From contig NZ_CP044231.1 in NCBI RefSeq assembly GCF_008727755.1, positions 1,612,001 to 1,676,000 on the forward strand: a stretch of 64,000 nucleotides of DNA. The letters run 5' to 3'. Positions 38,575 to 47,940 of this stretch are shown here, one piece after another. The notes below the pieces were generated by a model. The model was not told the DNA's origin. It did not search any database and saw nothing but the letters and a program-made list of their open reading frames with translations. This DNA comes from Microbacterium caowuchunii (GTDB taxonomy: Bacteria; Actinomycetota; Actinomycetes; Actinomycetales; Microbacteriaceae). Both the position numbers and the translations under genes were made by a program. Each line of letters opens with the position of its first letter. Position 1 is the first letter of the stretch.

Positions 38575-39083
38575 GCGTCGGTTCCCGTCGGAGTGTGGGG
38601 GGTGAGTGTCGAGTCGATGGCGGCTGCGACGGTGCGCGCCGTGGTGGTCTGGGGCCGGAAGTAGGAGTCCGCTCGGGTGCCGTCCTCCAGCAGCCAGGTC
38701 AGCCGGAGCAGTCCGTCCCGCTCGACCACTCGGTCGATCGTCACGGTGGCCTGCTCGGCCGCGATGATCCGCTCTCGTCGGAGGAAGATCGGTTCCTGAC
38801 CGGTGAGCGCGAGTTCGGTACCCGCATCCGTCACGGTGAGCTGCGCCTTGGCGCGGAACCCGAGCCCGCGGACGGCCAGGCGTTCCAGGGGCTCCCCGTG
38901 CACGGTCGTGGCGACGTACAGGCCCGGATAGGTCCCCCGCACCGCGGCTTCCGCCGGGACGGAGCCGAACGGGGCGGCCAGCGCACTGTCGCGCCGGGAT
39001 CGTCGCCACCAGCCGAGGCCCATGAGTCCGATGAGCAGGATCGCGACGGCGACGATGACCAGCAGCGCGCCTTCCTGACTCAC
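38571..39083 (-). CDS. PH-like membrane-anchored protein between pyrC and carA
   Basis: A 170-residue protein with one N-terminal membrane helix (about 5-25, followed by WWRRSRRD, so the rest is probably cytoplasmic). A beta-rich domain (about 40-160) resembles actinobacterial PH-like domains. Genes of this type sit between pyrC and carA in many actinobacteria, but no function is known. The GTG start overlaps the pyrC stop by 4 bp and the stop overlaps carA by 4 bp, so its dose is tied to the pyrimidine enzymes. Confidence 0.78.
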   Translation of the reverse strand: MSQEGALLVIVAVAILLIGLMGLGWWRRSRRDSALAAPFGSVPAEAAVRGTYPGLYVATTVHGEPLERLAVRGLGFRAKAQLTVTDAGTELALTGQEPIFLRRERIIAAEQATVTIDRVVERDGLLRLTWLLEDGTRADSYFRPQTTTARTVAAAIDSTLTPHTPTGTDA

Positions 39084-40390
39084 GATGCACGCTCCTCGGG
39101 CGGGGTCAGGGATCCGTCGCGCCAGGTGGCGCGACCGGCGTGGAAGGTCCAGCGGGTGGACCCGGGCAGGTCGCGGCCGAGGTACGGCGAGTTCACGCTC
39201 CGACCGTGCAGATCGTCCGTCGTGAAGGTGCCGCCGGCCGCCGGGTCGTGCAGGACGAGGTGGGCAGGCTCCCCCGCGGCGATCGTCCGTCCGTGTCCGT
39301 CGAGGCTGCCGATGCGGGCCGGGGTGCGGCTCATGACCCGGGCGACGTCCGCCCAGTCGAGCAGCCCGGTGTCGACCACCGAGTGCTGCACGACCCGCAG
39401 GGCGCTCTCGAGTCCCACCATCCCGTTGGCGGCCGCGTGCCACTCGCACGCCTTCGCCTCCGCCGGATGCGGCGCATGGTCGGTGGCGACGATGTCGATC
39501 GTGCCGTCGGCGAGACCGGCCCGCACAGCCTGCACGTCCTCGTCGCGGCGGAGCGGCGGGTTGACCTTGAAGCGGGCGTCGTAGCCGCGCACGAGCTCCT
39601 CCGTGAGCAGCAGGTGGTGCGGGGTCACCTCCGCCGTCACGGCGATGCCGCGCTTCTTGGCCCAGCGGATGATGTCGACGGAACCGGCGGTGGACAGATG
39701 GCACACGTGCAGACGGGATCCCACGTGCTCGGCGAGCAGGACGTCGCGGGCGATGATCGCCTCTTCGGCGACGGCCGGCCATCCGGCCAGTCCCAGCTCG
39801 GCGGACACGCTCCCCTCGTTCATCTGCGCACCCTCGGTCAGACGCGGGTCCTGCGCGTGCTGCGCGATGACGCCGCCGAACGCCTTCACGTACTCCAGCG
39901 CGCGCCGCATGATCAGCGGGTCCCACACGCAGAAGCCGTCGTCGCTGAAGACGCGCACCCGCGCACGCGAGTGCGCCATCGCGCCGAGCTCGGCCAGACG
40001 CTCGCCCTTCTGACCGACGGTGACGGCGCCGATGGGCTGCACGGTGACGTACCCGGCCGCCTCGCCGAGGGCGAGTTCCTGCTCGACGACGCCGGCGGTG
40101 TCGGCGACGGGGCTCGTGTTCGGCATCGCGAACAGTGCGGTGTAGCCGCCCGCGGCGCCGGCCTGCGAACCGCTCAGGATCGTCTCGGACGCCTCGTAGC
40201 CGGGTTCACGCAGGTGCGTGTGCAGGTCGACGAGGCCGGGCAGGGCGACGAGCCCGTCGGCGTCGACCACGGTCGCACCCGCTCGACTCAGCCCCGTGCC
40301 CACCTCGGCGATCCGTCCGTCGGCGAGGAGGATGTCCGCGCCGGAGGCCCCTTCGATGCGTGCTCCACGGATGAGGAAGACTTCGCTCAT
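39080..40390 (-). CDS. pyrC: dihydroorotase
   Basis: A 436-residue class I dihydroorotase closing carbamoyl aspartate to dihydroorotate. The metal ligands His57 and His59 are in [21 protein letters not shown] and [10 protein letters not shown] carry further metal histidines, and VATDHAPH the catalytic aspartate. It overlaps pyrB by 4 bp. Confidence 0.97.
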   Translation of the reverse strand: MSEVFLIRGARIEGASGADILLADGRIAEVGTGLSRAGATVVDADGLVALPGLVDLHTHLREPGYEASETILSGSQAGAAGGYTALFAMPNTSPVADTAGVVEQELALGEAAGYVTVQPIGAVTVGQKGERLAELGAMAHSRARVRVFSDDGFCVWDPLIMRRALEYVKAFGGVIAQHAQDPRLTEGAQMNEGSVSAELGLAGWPAVAEEAIIARDVLLAEHVGSRLHVCHLSTAGSVDIIRWAKKRGIAVTAEVTPHHLLLTEELVRGYDARFKVNPPLRRDEDVQAVRAGLADGTIDIVATDHAPHPAEAKACEWHAAANGMVGLESALRVVQHSVVDTGLLDWADVARVMSRTPARIGSLDGHGRTIAAGEPAHLVLHDPAAGGTFTTDDLHGRSVNSPYLGRDLPGSTRWTFHAGRATWRDGSLTPPEERAS

Positions 40391-41355
40391 CGTGCGTCCT
40401 CCTTCTCTTCGTCTGTGCGTTCGCCCGACAAGAGCAGGTACAGCGCAGCCATCCGCACGGACACACCGTTGGTCACCTGCTCGAGCACGGTGGACCGGGG
40501 CGAGTCCGCCGCAGCGGCGGAGATCTCGAGTCCCCTGTTCATGGGTCCGGGGTGCATCACAATGCTATCGGGCGGGAGCGCGGCCAGACGCGCCGCGTCC
40601 AGTCCCCACGCCCGGGCGTACTCGCGTTCGGTCGGGAAATAGGCGGCGTTCATGCGTTCGAGCTGGATGCGCAGCATCATGAGCGCATCCGGACGCTCCG
40701 CGATGGCGGCGTCCAGGTCGTAGTCGACCCGCGCAGGCCAGGCACTCACGTCCTGCGGGATCAGGGTGGGCGGACCGACCAGGGTGACGCGCGCACCGAG
40801 CGTGTGCAGCAGCCAGACGTTCGAGCGGGCGACCCGGGAATGCAGGATGTCACCGACGATCGTGACGTGCAGCCCCGCCAGGTCCCGGCCACGGCTGTCC
40901 TCGCCATAGGTGCGCTTGCGGATGGTGAACGCGTCGAGCAGGGCCTGAGTGGGGTGCTCGTGCGTCCCGTCGCCGGCGTTGACCACTCCGGCGGTGATCC
41001 ACCCGCTCGTGGCCAGGGTGCGCGGCGCGCCGGAGGCACCGTGGCGGATGACGACGGCATCGGCGCCCATCGCCTGGAGGGTCTGCGCCGTATCCTGCAG
41101 CGATTCCCCCTTCGAGACGCTGGACCCCTTCGCGGAGAAGTTGATGACGTCCGCGGAGAGGCGCTTGGCCGCCGCCTCGAAGGAGATCCGCGTCCGCGTG
41201 GAGTCCTCGAAGAAGAGGTTCACGACGGTCTTGCCGCGGAGGGTCGGGAGCTTCTTGACCTCACGACGTTGCGTGTCGGCCATGTCCTCCGCGACGTCGA
41301 GGATGCGGAGGGCGTCCACGCGGGACAGCGAGCGGGTGTCGAGGAGGTGCCTCAC
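40387..41355 (-). CDS. pyrB: aspartate carbamoyltransferase, catalytic chain
   Basis: A 322-residue enzyme joining carbamoyl phosphate and aspartate. The carbamoyl-phosphate loop STRTRISFE is at 52-60. [18 protein letters not shown] and [12 protein letters not shown] are diagnostic. There is no pyrI nearby, as usual in actinobacteria. It is translationally coupled to pyrR (ATG inside the pyrR end) and to pyrC. Confidence 0.97.
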   Translation of the reverse strand: MRHLLDTRSLSRVDALRILDVAEDMADTQRREVKKLPTLRGKTVVNLFFEDSTRTRISFEAAAKRLSADVINFSAKGSSVSKGESLQDTAQTLQAMGADAVVIRHGASGAPRTLATSGWITAGVVNAGDGTHEHPTQALLDAFTIRKRTYGEDSRGRDLAGLHVTIVGDILHSRVARSNVWLLHTLGARVTLVGPPTLIPQDVSAWPARVDYDLDAAIAERPDALMMLRIQLERMNAAYFPTEREYARAWGLDAARLAALPPDSIVMHPGPMNRGLEISAAAADSPRSTVLEQVTNGVSVRMAALYLLLSGERTDEEKEDAR

Positions 41356-41882
41356 GACTCGATCGTCACTTCTTCGAGCCCGTCGACCTCGGCCAGGCGT
41401 ACGTTGACGCGCTCTTCGCGCGCGCTCGGCAGGTTCTTGCCGACGAAGTCGGGGCGGATGGGCAGCTCGCGGTGGCCCCGGTCGATGAGCGTCGCCAGGC
41501 GCACCGCGGCGGGACGGCCGATGTCCTGGAGCGCATCGAGGGCGGCACGGATGCTGCGTCCGGAGAAGAGGACGTCGTCGACCAGCACCACGGTCTTCCC
41601 CTCGATGCCACCGTCCGGGATCTCGGTCCGCTGCGGGGCGCGGGTGGGGTTCTGTGCGAGGTCGTCCCGGTACATCGTGACGTCCAGGGACCCGACCGGG
41701 ACGATGCCGCCGCCGAACTCGGCGACCAGTGCGGCGATGCGCCGCGCGAGCGCGACTCCTCGCGTCGGGATCCCGAGGATCACCAGGTCGGCGGAGCCCT
41801 TGTTGGACTCGAGGATCTCGTGGGCGATCCGAGTCAGGGCTCGTGCGATGTCGGCCTCATGCAGCACGGTACGCGTGCTCAT
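41352..41882 (-). CDS. pyrR: PyrR bifunctional regulator / uracil phosphoribosyltransferase
   Basis: A 176-residue PRTase-fold protein. The PRPP loop [19 protein letters not shown] (98-116) is intact. PyrR proteins bind pyr mRNA when UMP is abundant. It is the first gene of the pyrRBC-carAB-pyrF operon. The leader just before it carries a stem-loop of the PyrR-binding type next to the ribosome-binding site, so control is probably translational, as in mycobacteria, rather than by a terminator (none is seen). Confidence 0.96.
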   Translation of the reverse strand: MSTRTVLHEADIARALTRIAHEILESNKGSADLVILGIPTRGVALARRIAALVAEFGGGIVPVGSLDVTMYRDDLAQNPTRAPQRTEIPDGGIEGKTVVLVDDVLFSGRSIRAALDALQDIGRPAAVRLATLIDRGHRELPIRPDFVGKNLPSAREERVNVRLAEVDGLEEVTIES

Positions 41883-41897
41883 CCGCCGCTCCCTTCT

Positions 41898-41913
41898 CCG
41901 CCTCTCCGGACGG
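41898..41913 (-). promoter_or_regulatory. candidate PyrR-binding hairpin in the pyrR leader
   Basis: On the transcript the sequence is CCGUC-CGGAGA-GGCGG: a 5-bp stem with a hexaloop that fits the PyrR consensus loop CNGNGA and flanking UCC...GG. It ends 15 nt before the pyrR ATG, immediately beside the GAAGGGAG ribosome-binding site, so bound PyrR would block initiation. Confidence 0.65.
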
Positions 41914-42002
41914 GATTAAAGGTTGCTGTGGTTATCCTCCCAGCCTATCAAGCCCGGCGCCCGGCCGAGTCGGGTGTCGCCGCATCCTCCGCATCCCTCC
42001 GG

Positions 42003-42084
42003 GCAGAACGGCACAGATCGTCGGTGACACGCCCGCCGGTGCCGCTCGGGCACGGCGTGTCGAGACGGATCCCCGTCGTTGTGC
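42003..42084. repeat. 82-bp palindromic element, copy 3
   Basis: Arms 42003-42033 (starting GCAGAACGGC, ending TGACACGCC) and 42054-42084 (starting GGCGTGTCGA, ending CGTTGTGC) pair at about 20 of 31 positions around a 20-bp centre. Geometry and conserved blocks match the two copies at 19.5 kb, although the sequence has diverged. It lies between pyrR and the MBL-Rieske gene. Confidence 0.7.
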
Positions 42085-42123
42085 TCGCCGCCGCGGGCGA
42101 ACCACGGGGGCCCGGAGGCGTCC

Positions 42124-43707
42124 TCAGCTCGGGACGCTCGCGGAGGCGGTGGCGCCGATGTTCTCCGCTCCCGTGCCCAGATGCGCGCGGATGGGGTGAC
42201 CCTGCGTCGTGAGGCAGCGGCCGCTCGTGAGGTCCCACTTCCAGTCGTGCAGGGAGCAGGTGAGGACCCCGTCCTCGATCTTTCCCGTCTTGGTCAGGTC
42301 GGCACGCAGGTGCGGGCACCGCCGTTGCACGGTCCAGTCGCCGATCTCGGCATCCTCGGACTGGTCCGACTGCTCCGCATACCAGTTCTCCACGTACTCG
42401 ATCCGGTCGCGGGACAGGCACTTGAGGAAGGTGGTGAGGAACTCGTTGAACTTTCCGCTGCGACCGACCTCGAACTGCATCGAGAGGAAGATCGAGTTCG
42501 ACCAGTCGATCTCGTGGTCGGCGATGTTGGTGGAGACGAGGTCGGCGGGGATGGTGTACCAGTACACGCACTCCTCCCCCGCGTATTCGCGCACCTTCGC
42601 CTTCGGGAAGTCGACGACCATGTCGAGCTCGCCGATCCGGAAGCGGACGTTCCCGCCGACGCCGTTGCGGATGATGCGGGCGCGACGCAGGAGCGGCTCC
42701 CACCATTCCTTGAGCGCGGCGAGCATCTCCTGCGGCGGCATGATCGCGGAACGGGATGCCACCTCGGCGGCGATCTCCTCCTGGCGGGACGCGCGCTGCT
42801 GCTCGAGATAGCCCCACTTGTCGGCGAAAATCCGCTCGATCTCGGACTCCGAGTACAGCGTCTGCGTGACGGTCATGTCGCCGTGGTCCATCTCGATGAC
42901 GGTCCCGGGGATGAACATGTGCCCCTCGTACCGGGGCGCCTCCTCGGCGAGGCGGGCGAGGAACTCGGCCTGATCCGTGAAGATCGAGTCGTTCTCGCGG
43001 CCCAGGCCGTTGTAGCGGAACAGCTCGTCACGCAGGAACATGGGCGGTCCCGCCATGGGGAACACGTGCGGGGCGTCGACCTTCTCGATGTAGTACATCG
43101 CCCGCTTGTGCTGGGCTTCACGCTTCAGGTGTGCGAAGTTCTGCTTGGCATCCTGGGGCAGGTCGTAGACCATCGGCCACCAGATGGCGCCGGAGAACTG
43201 CGTGAAGTACGCCTCGGGCTTGGAGAAGGACAGCAGCTTCTCGAGGTCGAGCGGGTGCGAGTCGTTCTGGTTCAGGATCGACGCGGTGCCGTCGTCCACG
43301 GAGAGGCTGGAATCGCCGATCGGGCCGTCGCTCGGTGCGCGCAGCGGGGTGACCATGAGACGCAGATCCCCGCGCTCGATGATCTCGCCCGCGTGCGTGT
43401 AGGTGATGTTGTGGAAGCCCAGGGCCCGCAGGTCCTGTTCGAGCTCGTCCGTCGGGTAGTCCGGAAGGAGGACCTCGATGTCGGGACTCACGTACTGCTG
43501 CAGCAGCCACGGGTCGAAGTGGTCGCGGTGGCGGTGCGAGATGTACAGCATGTCCGCCTTGCCGAACCGCTCCCAGTCCAGGGCACGGTTGTCGGGGAAG
43601 ACGAACCAGGAGCCGAAGAAGGATGACTTCACCACGGGGTCGCAGAGGATGCTGCCGCCCGCCGTTTCGATGAACATACCCGCGTGGCCGAGACCCGTGA
43701 TGCGCAT
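42124..43707 (-). CDS. MBL-fold protein with C-terminal Rieske domain
   Basis: A 527-residue two-domain protein. The N-terminal half is a metallo-beta-lactamase fold with HRHRDH at 58-63 and a UlaG-like start (ITGLGHAGMFIE). The middle (about 290-440) is unassigned and tryptophan-rich. The C-terminus has a Rieske 2Fe-2S site: Cys464-x-His466 and Cys484-x2-His487. The same two folds occur in CMP-Neu5Ac hydroxylase, but in the opposite order. I infer an oxygenase- or hydroxylase-like redox enzyme; substrate unknown. It is a single gene, 91 bp after the helicase, followed by the palindromic element. Confidence 0.85.
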   Translation of the reverse strand: MRITGLGHAGMFIETAGGSILCDPVVKSSFFGSWFVFPDNRALDWERFGKADMLYISHRHRDHFDPWLLQQYVSPDIEVLLPDYPTDELEQDLRALGFHNITYTHAGEIIERGDLRLMVTPLRAPSDGPIGDSSLSVDDGTASILNQNDSHPLDLEKLLSFSKPEAYFTQFSGAIWWPMVYDLPQDAKQNFAHLKREAQHKRAMYYIEKVDAPHVFPMAGPPMFLRDELFRYNGLGRENDSIFTDQAEFLARLAEEAPRYEGHMFIPGTVIEMDHGDMTVTQTLYSESEIERIFADKWGYLEQQRASRQEEIAAEVASRSAIMPPQEMLAALKEWWEPLLRRARIIRNGVGGNVRFRIGELDMVVDFPKAKVREYAGEECVYWYTIPADLVSTNIADHEIDWSNSIFLSMQFEVGRSGKFNEFLTTFLKCLSRDRIEYVENWYAEQSDQSEDAEIGDWTVQRRCPHLRADLTKTGKIEDGVLTCSLHDWKWDLTSGRCLTTQGHPIRAHLGTGAENIGATASASVPS

Positions 43708-43798
43708 AGAGAGTCCTTTCCGCAGACGAGTCTAGGGACCGTCTCCTGAGTGCGCGGTCAGGACCGCCGTGGAAAATGCGCGCTCCCGGCGGGTCGGG

Positions 43799-46792
43799 TC
43801 ACGCCAGCAGCGCGCGGATGTCCTCTGCCGTCAGCGCCTGTCCGAACAGCTCGTCGTCGTCCATCACCGCACGGAACAGCCGCGCCTTGCGCCGCTGCAG
43901 CTCCATGACCTTCTCCTCGATCGTCCCGGCGGCGATGAGGCGGTAGACCATGACCGTGCGCTCCTGACCGATGCGGTGGGTCCGGTCGATCGCCTGCGCC
44001 TCCGCCGCGGGGTTCCACCACGGGTCGAGGAGGAAGACGTAGTCCGCTTCGGTCAGCGTCAGCCCGAATCCGCCGGCTTTGAGACTGATGAGGAACACCG
44101 GCGCGTCCCCGGCGCGGAAGCCCGCGATGACGTCCTCACGGCGGCGGGTCGAGCCGTCCAGGTAGGCGTAGGGGATCCCCGCCGCGGCCAGCCGTTCCGC
44201 GGCGAGGGCGAGGAAGCTCGTGAACTGGCTGAAGACGAGCGTGCGATGCCCCTCGGCCACCACCTCCTGCAGTTGCTCGAGGAGCGCGTCCAGCTTGCTC
44301 GATCCGATCCCGGCGTGCGCCGGGTCGACCAGGACCGGGGCGATGCTCAGCATCCGGAGCAGCGTGAGCGACCGGAAGACGATGAACCGGTTGCGGTCGA
44401 GGTCGTCCAGCAGGCCGAGGACCTTCCGCCGCTCCCGCTGGAGCACCGTGTCGTACAGCGCGCGGTGCGCGGGCGAGAGCTCCAGCTCGACGGACTGCTC
44501 CTGCTTCGGGGGGAGCTCTGCGGCGACGTTCTCCTTGGTCCGGCGCAGGACCAGGGGGCGGATGCGGCGGCGCAGCCGTTCCAGCCGGCGGGCCCGGTAC
44601 GCTCCCCCCTCGACGTTCTCCGGGACCTTGCCCTTCTCGATCGGCCCCACGTACTCCTCGCGGAAGCGTCGCGCGGACGGGAAGAGCCCGGGCGCGGTGA
44701 GGGAGAGCAGCGCCCACAGTTCGGTGAGGCCGTTCTCCAGGGGCGTCCCGGTGACCGCGATCGTGACGTCCGCGCGGAGGGCGTGCACCGCCCGGTGCAG
44801 CTTGGTCTTCGCGTTCTTCACGAACTGCGCTTCGTCCAGGACGAGGCCCGCCCAGTCCACGCCGGCATACTCGCGCTCGTCCAGCCGGAGCAGCGTGTAG
44901 GACGTGACGACGATGTCCGCCGTCCTCGCCGCATCCGCCGCACCGCGCCCACGGCTCGCGGCCGTCGCGTCGACCACCTCGACGACCAGATCGGGGGTGA
45001 ACCGGGCGGCCTCGCTGCGCCAGGTCCCGAGCACCGAGGTGGGCGCGAGGACGAGGAAGGGCCGCCGCTCCCCCGCCTCCCGGGTGTGCGCGATCAGCGC
45101 CAGGATCTGCAGCGTCTTCCCGAGGCCCATGTCGTCGGCCAGGATCCCGCCGAGGCGGTGCCGCCACAGGAAAGCCAGCCAGTCGAACCCGGCGCGCTGG
45201 TACGGACGCAGGGTCGCGGACAGCGCGTGAGGCAAGGACGTGGGCTGGACGCCCTCCGCATTCCGCAGCCCCTGCACGGTCTCCCGCCAGGAGACGGCGG
45301 GCTCCGCCTCGTCGGCGAGGTCCTCGAAGTCCTCCCAGAGCGCGGTCTGGTACCGGCTGATCCGGGGCCCGGCATCCCACTCCTTCAGCTCCGCGGCCTC
45401 GTCGATCAGCTCCCGGAGCCGGTCGAGGGCGGGATGGGCGAGGGAGAAGTAGCCCCCGTCCGCGAGGAGCAGCTTCTTGCGGCGCAGCGCCAGACCGCGG
45501 AACAAGGGGGTGAAGGGGATGCGGCGGCCGTCGAGCTCGACCATGATGCCGAGGTCGAACCAGTCCGCATCCGGGGTCTCGACGGTCTTGACGGTGATCC
45601 GGGGGTCGCCGGTCAGCTCCCGGTATCGCCGGGGCGTCCCGGTCACCTCCACGCGCACGCCGTCCAGCGCCTCCAGGGCGGGCATCGCGTGCGTGACGAA
45701 CTCGGCCGCGTCGACGCCCTGCAGTGTCGCCTCGGGCGCCCAGGGCAGATCGACGTCCACGGCCCAGGTCTGTTCCACGGTGGCGCGCAGCGCGGCCTCC
45801 GCGTCGGTTGCGTCGCCGGGCACACCGGACCGGAGCCCGTCCTCGTCCGGAGCGGAGACGTAGGCCGCCCGGGGGTGGCCCGGGCGCAGCCAGCGCAGGA
45901 GGTAGCGGACCTCGTCATCGGGACGGAAATCCACGCTCAGCACGAGGCTCGACCCGGGCAGCGGCGGTAGCGCTGCTCCGGGGGCCGGGACGAGCTCGCC
46001 GCGCCGTGCCAGACGCGGGTAGGCCTCCCGCAGGAACTCGGTGGTCTCCGCCTGCGGCACCTCGATGGGGGCGCCGGCCTCGATCGCGGCTCGCGCGGCG
46101 TCCCCGAGGGCTGCGGGGGCGAGGGTCAGCCGGGTCGCCGGCCCCTCCGGCGCGAAGGCGTAGATCCCCGAGCGTCCGACCAGGCGGACGTGGGCGGGGT
46201 CCGTCTCCTCACCCGCGATGTGGATGCGGGCCGCCAGACGCAGGCCTCCCCCCTCCGTCCGTCCGAGCTCGACCTGCACCGACGCCTCATCGGCGAGCGT
46301 CACCGCCAGATCCTTGCGGGTGGACACGAGCGGGATGCCCACCGTCGCGGCGCTCGCGAGATGCACCCAGAGCAGCGAGGACTCGATCGTGTCGAGCGTG
46401 AGCCATTCGGACACGTCGGTGAACCCGCCCAGCACGCGCACGTCCCGGGCGAGCGCGTGGAGATCCGTGAACCAGCGCACCTGCGCCGCATCCCAGCGGT
46501 CGGAACCGCGGCGCAGCGCCTCCCAGGAGACGTCGGACTTGACCCACGCCCCGGTGCCGGTGCTGCGTACGAGGGGCCGGAGCCCGACGAGCAGGTCGCG
46601 CTGGTCGCGGGCGAGCCCGCGCGGGGTCACGGCTTCGACGCGGCGCGGACCCCAGTGGGCGGCGTCCGCGGATTCGCGCTGACGCAGTTCGACGCCCAGT
46701 GCGAGCGGCGACGTGGCGGGCACGGCAGCGGGACCGAGCAGGGTGCGCCAGGTCGGCGCCTCCCGCTCGTCGTTCCCGCGTCGGGTGCTCAT
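43799..46792 (-). CDS. SNF2-family DEAD/DEAH-box helicase
   Basis: A 997-residue Swi2/Snf2-type ATPase. The N-terminal 520 residues are a poorly conserved bacterial extension without visible SWIM zinc cysteines. The motor occupies about 525-997: motif I ILADDMGLGKTLQIL (about 553-560), motif II VLDEAQFVKN (about 652), SATKAE-like TGTPLENGLTELW, and the C-terminal motifs TLVFSQFTSFL and LLDPWWNPAAEAQAIDRTHR. Such proteins translocate on DNA or remodel protein-DNA complexes; in bacteria RapA-like and repair roles are known. Its position between nusB and the pyr operon suggests an accessory insertion. The biological role is unknown. Confidence 0.9.
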   Translation of the reverse strand: MSTRRGNDEREAPTWRTLLGPAAVPATSPLALGVELRQRESADAAHWGPRRVEAVTPRGLARDQRDLLVGLRPLVRSTGTGAWVKSDVSWEALRRGSDRWDAAQVRWFTDLHALARDVRVLGGFTDVSEWLTLDTIESSLLWVHLASAATVGIPLVSTRKDLAVTLADEASVQVELGRTEGGGLRLAARIHIAGEETDPAHVRLVGRSGIYAFAPEGPATRLTLAPAALGDAARAAIEAGAPIEVPQAETTEFLREAYPRLARRGELVPAPGAALPPLPGSSLVLSVDFRPDDEVRYLLRWLRPGHPRAAYVSAPDEDGLRSGVPGDATDAEAALRATVEQTWAVDVDLPWAPEATLQGVDAAEFVTHAMPALEALDGVRVEVTGTPRRYRELTGDPRITVKTVETPDADWFDLGIMVELDGRRIPFTPLFRGLALRRKKLLLADGGYFSLAHPALDRLRELIDEAAELKEWDAGPRISRYQTALWEDFEDLADEAEPAVSWRETVQGLRNAEGVQPTSLPHALSATLRPYQRAGFDWLAFLWRHRLGGILADDMGLGKTLQILALIAHTREAGERRPFLVLAPTSVLGTWRSEAARFTPDLVVEVVDATAASRGRGAADAARTADIVVTSYTLLRLDEREYAGVDWAGLVLDEAQFVKNAKTKLHRAVHALRADVTIAVTGTPLENGLTELWALLSLTAPGLFPSARRFREEYVGPIEKGKVPENVEGGAYRARRLERLRRRIRPLVLRRTKENVAAELPPKQEQSVELELSPAHRALYDTVLQRERRKVLGLLDDLDRNRFIVFRSLTLLRMLSIAPVLVDPAHAGIGSSKLDALLEQLQEVVAEGHRTLVFSQFTSFLALAAERLAAAGIPYAYLDGSTRRREDVIAGFRAGDAPVFLISLKAGGFGLTLTEADYVFLLDPWWNPAAEAQAIDRTHRIGQERTVMVYRLIAAGTIEEKVMELQRRKARLFRAVMDDDELFGQALTAEDIRALLA

Positions 46793-46818
46793 GGGCCTGC
46801 CCGGGTCGTGGGTGGCCG

Positions 46819-47229
46819 TCAGCCCGCGCGCGCGATCCGTGCCAGGACGCCGTGCACGAAGGACCCCGCCTCGTCGGTGGAGAACTCCTTGGCCAGCTCC
46901 ACCGCCTCGTCGATCGCCACGGCGACCGGGATCTCGTCGTTGTACAGCGCCTCCCAGACGCCGATGCGCAGCACCGCACGGTCGACCGCCGGCATCCGCT
47001 CGAGCTTCCAGTCGCGGGCGTGCGTGACGATCTGCTCGTCGATCTCGTCCTGATGGTCGATGACGCCGTCGACGATGTCGCGGGCGTACAGCCAGGACGC
47101 CTGACGTGCGGGTTCGCTGGCGGCGCGCTGCGCCTCCGCGGCCAGGATCACGCCGAGGTCGTCACCGCGCACGTCGGCCTGGAAGAGGATGTCGAGGGCG
47201 CGCTTGCGCGCCTTGCTCCGAGCGCCCAC
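46819..47229 (-). CDS. nusB: transcription antitermination factor NusB
   Basis: A 136-residue all-helical NusB that with NusE binds boxA RNA and promotes rRNA transcription. It starts RSKARKRALDILFQADVRG. VAIDEAVELAKEFSTDEAGSF, near the C-terminus, is the conserved RNA/S10-binding region. It follows efp by 3 bp, the standard efp-nusB pair. Confidence 0.97.
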   Translation of the reverse strand: MGARSKARKRALDILFQADVRGDDLGVILAAEAQRAASEPARQASWLYARDIVDGVIDHQDEIDEQIVTHARDWKLERMPAVDRAVLRIGVWEALYNDEIPVAVAIDEAVELAKEFSTDEAGSFVHGVLARIARAG

Positions 47230-47232
47230 GCG

Positions 47233-47793
47233 TCAGTTGATGCGGCCGAGGTAGTCGCCCGTGCGGGTGTCCACCTTGACCTTGGTGCCGGCCTCCACGA
47301 ACAGCGGCACCTGGATCTCGTATCCGGTCTCCACCGTGGCGGGCTTGGTGCCGGCGGAGGAGCGGTCGCCCTGCAGGCCCGGCTCGGTGTAGGTGATCTC
47401 CAGCACGACCGAGGCCGGGAGCTCGACGTAGAGCGGGTTGCCGTTGTTGAGGGCGATCTGGACCTGCTGGTTCTCCAGGAGGAAGTTCGCCGCGTCGCCG
47501 ACGATGGCGGCCGGGACGTTGATCTGGTCGTAGTCGGCCACATCCATGAACACGAAGCTGTCGCCGTCGTTGTACAGGTAGGTGAAGTCGCGGCGATCCA
47601 CGTTCTCGATCTCGATCTTCGTGCCGGCGTTGTAGGTCTTGTCGACGACCTTGCCGGTCATGACGTTCTTGAGCTTGGTGCGCACGAACGCGCCGCCCTT
47701 GCCGGGCTTGACGTGCTGGAACTCGACCACGCTCCAGAGCTGCCCGTCGATCTTGATGACGACGCCGTTCCTGATGTCTGCGGTGGATGCCAT
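47233..47793 (-). CDS. efp: elongation factor P
   Basis: A 186-residue EF-P with its three beta domains; it rescues ribosomes stalled at polyproline. The loop that carries the modified residue in E. coli reads [18 protein letters not shown] here. No EpmA/EpmB partner is visible, as in other actinobacteria. The 147 bp before it holds a large palindrome and, on the minus strand, TAGAAT as a possible -10 (47846-47851), so efp-nusB likely has its own promoter. Confidence 0.97.
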   Translation of the reverse strand: MASTADIRNGVVIKIDGQLWSVVEFQHVKPGKGGAFVRTKLKNVMTGKVVDKTYNAGTKIEIENVDRRDFTYLYNDGDSFVFMDVADYDQINVPAAIVGDAANFLLENQQVQIALNNGNPLYVELPASVVLEITYTEPGLQGDRSSAGTKPATVETGYEIQVPLFVEAGTKVKVDTRTGDYLGRIN

Positions 47794-47853
47794 GTGTCGA
47801 GTTTTCCGTTTCGTCTGCGGTCGGGTCCGGACGGCCCGACCACCGATTCTAGA

Positions 47854-47926
47854 CCGCGAGACTGCATCCGCAGCACGAAACGGACCATGTCACGCGCTGT
47901 TTCGTGCTCAGGATGCAGTCTCGCGG
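47854..47926. repeat. 73-bp near-perfect palindrome (second family)
   Basis: Arms of 28 bp (47854-47881, beginning CCGCGAGACTGCATCC; and 47899-47926, ending GGATGCAGTCTCGCGG) pair at 26 of 28 positions, including AGCACGAAAC/GTTTCGTGCT, around a 17-bp loop. It lies between aroQ and efp. It is unrelated to the 82-bp family. It may act as an aroQ terminator (GAGAAAAAC follows on the plus side) or be a REP-like repeat. Confidence 0.8.
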
Positions 47927-47940
47927 GAGAAAAACGGGGG

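Noticed and set aside
43754-43767. GCGGTC-AG-GACCGC hairpin after the SNF2 gene
   Set aside because: A 6-bp stem without T-tract is expected by chance at this GC content.
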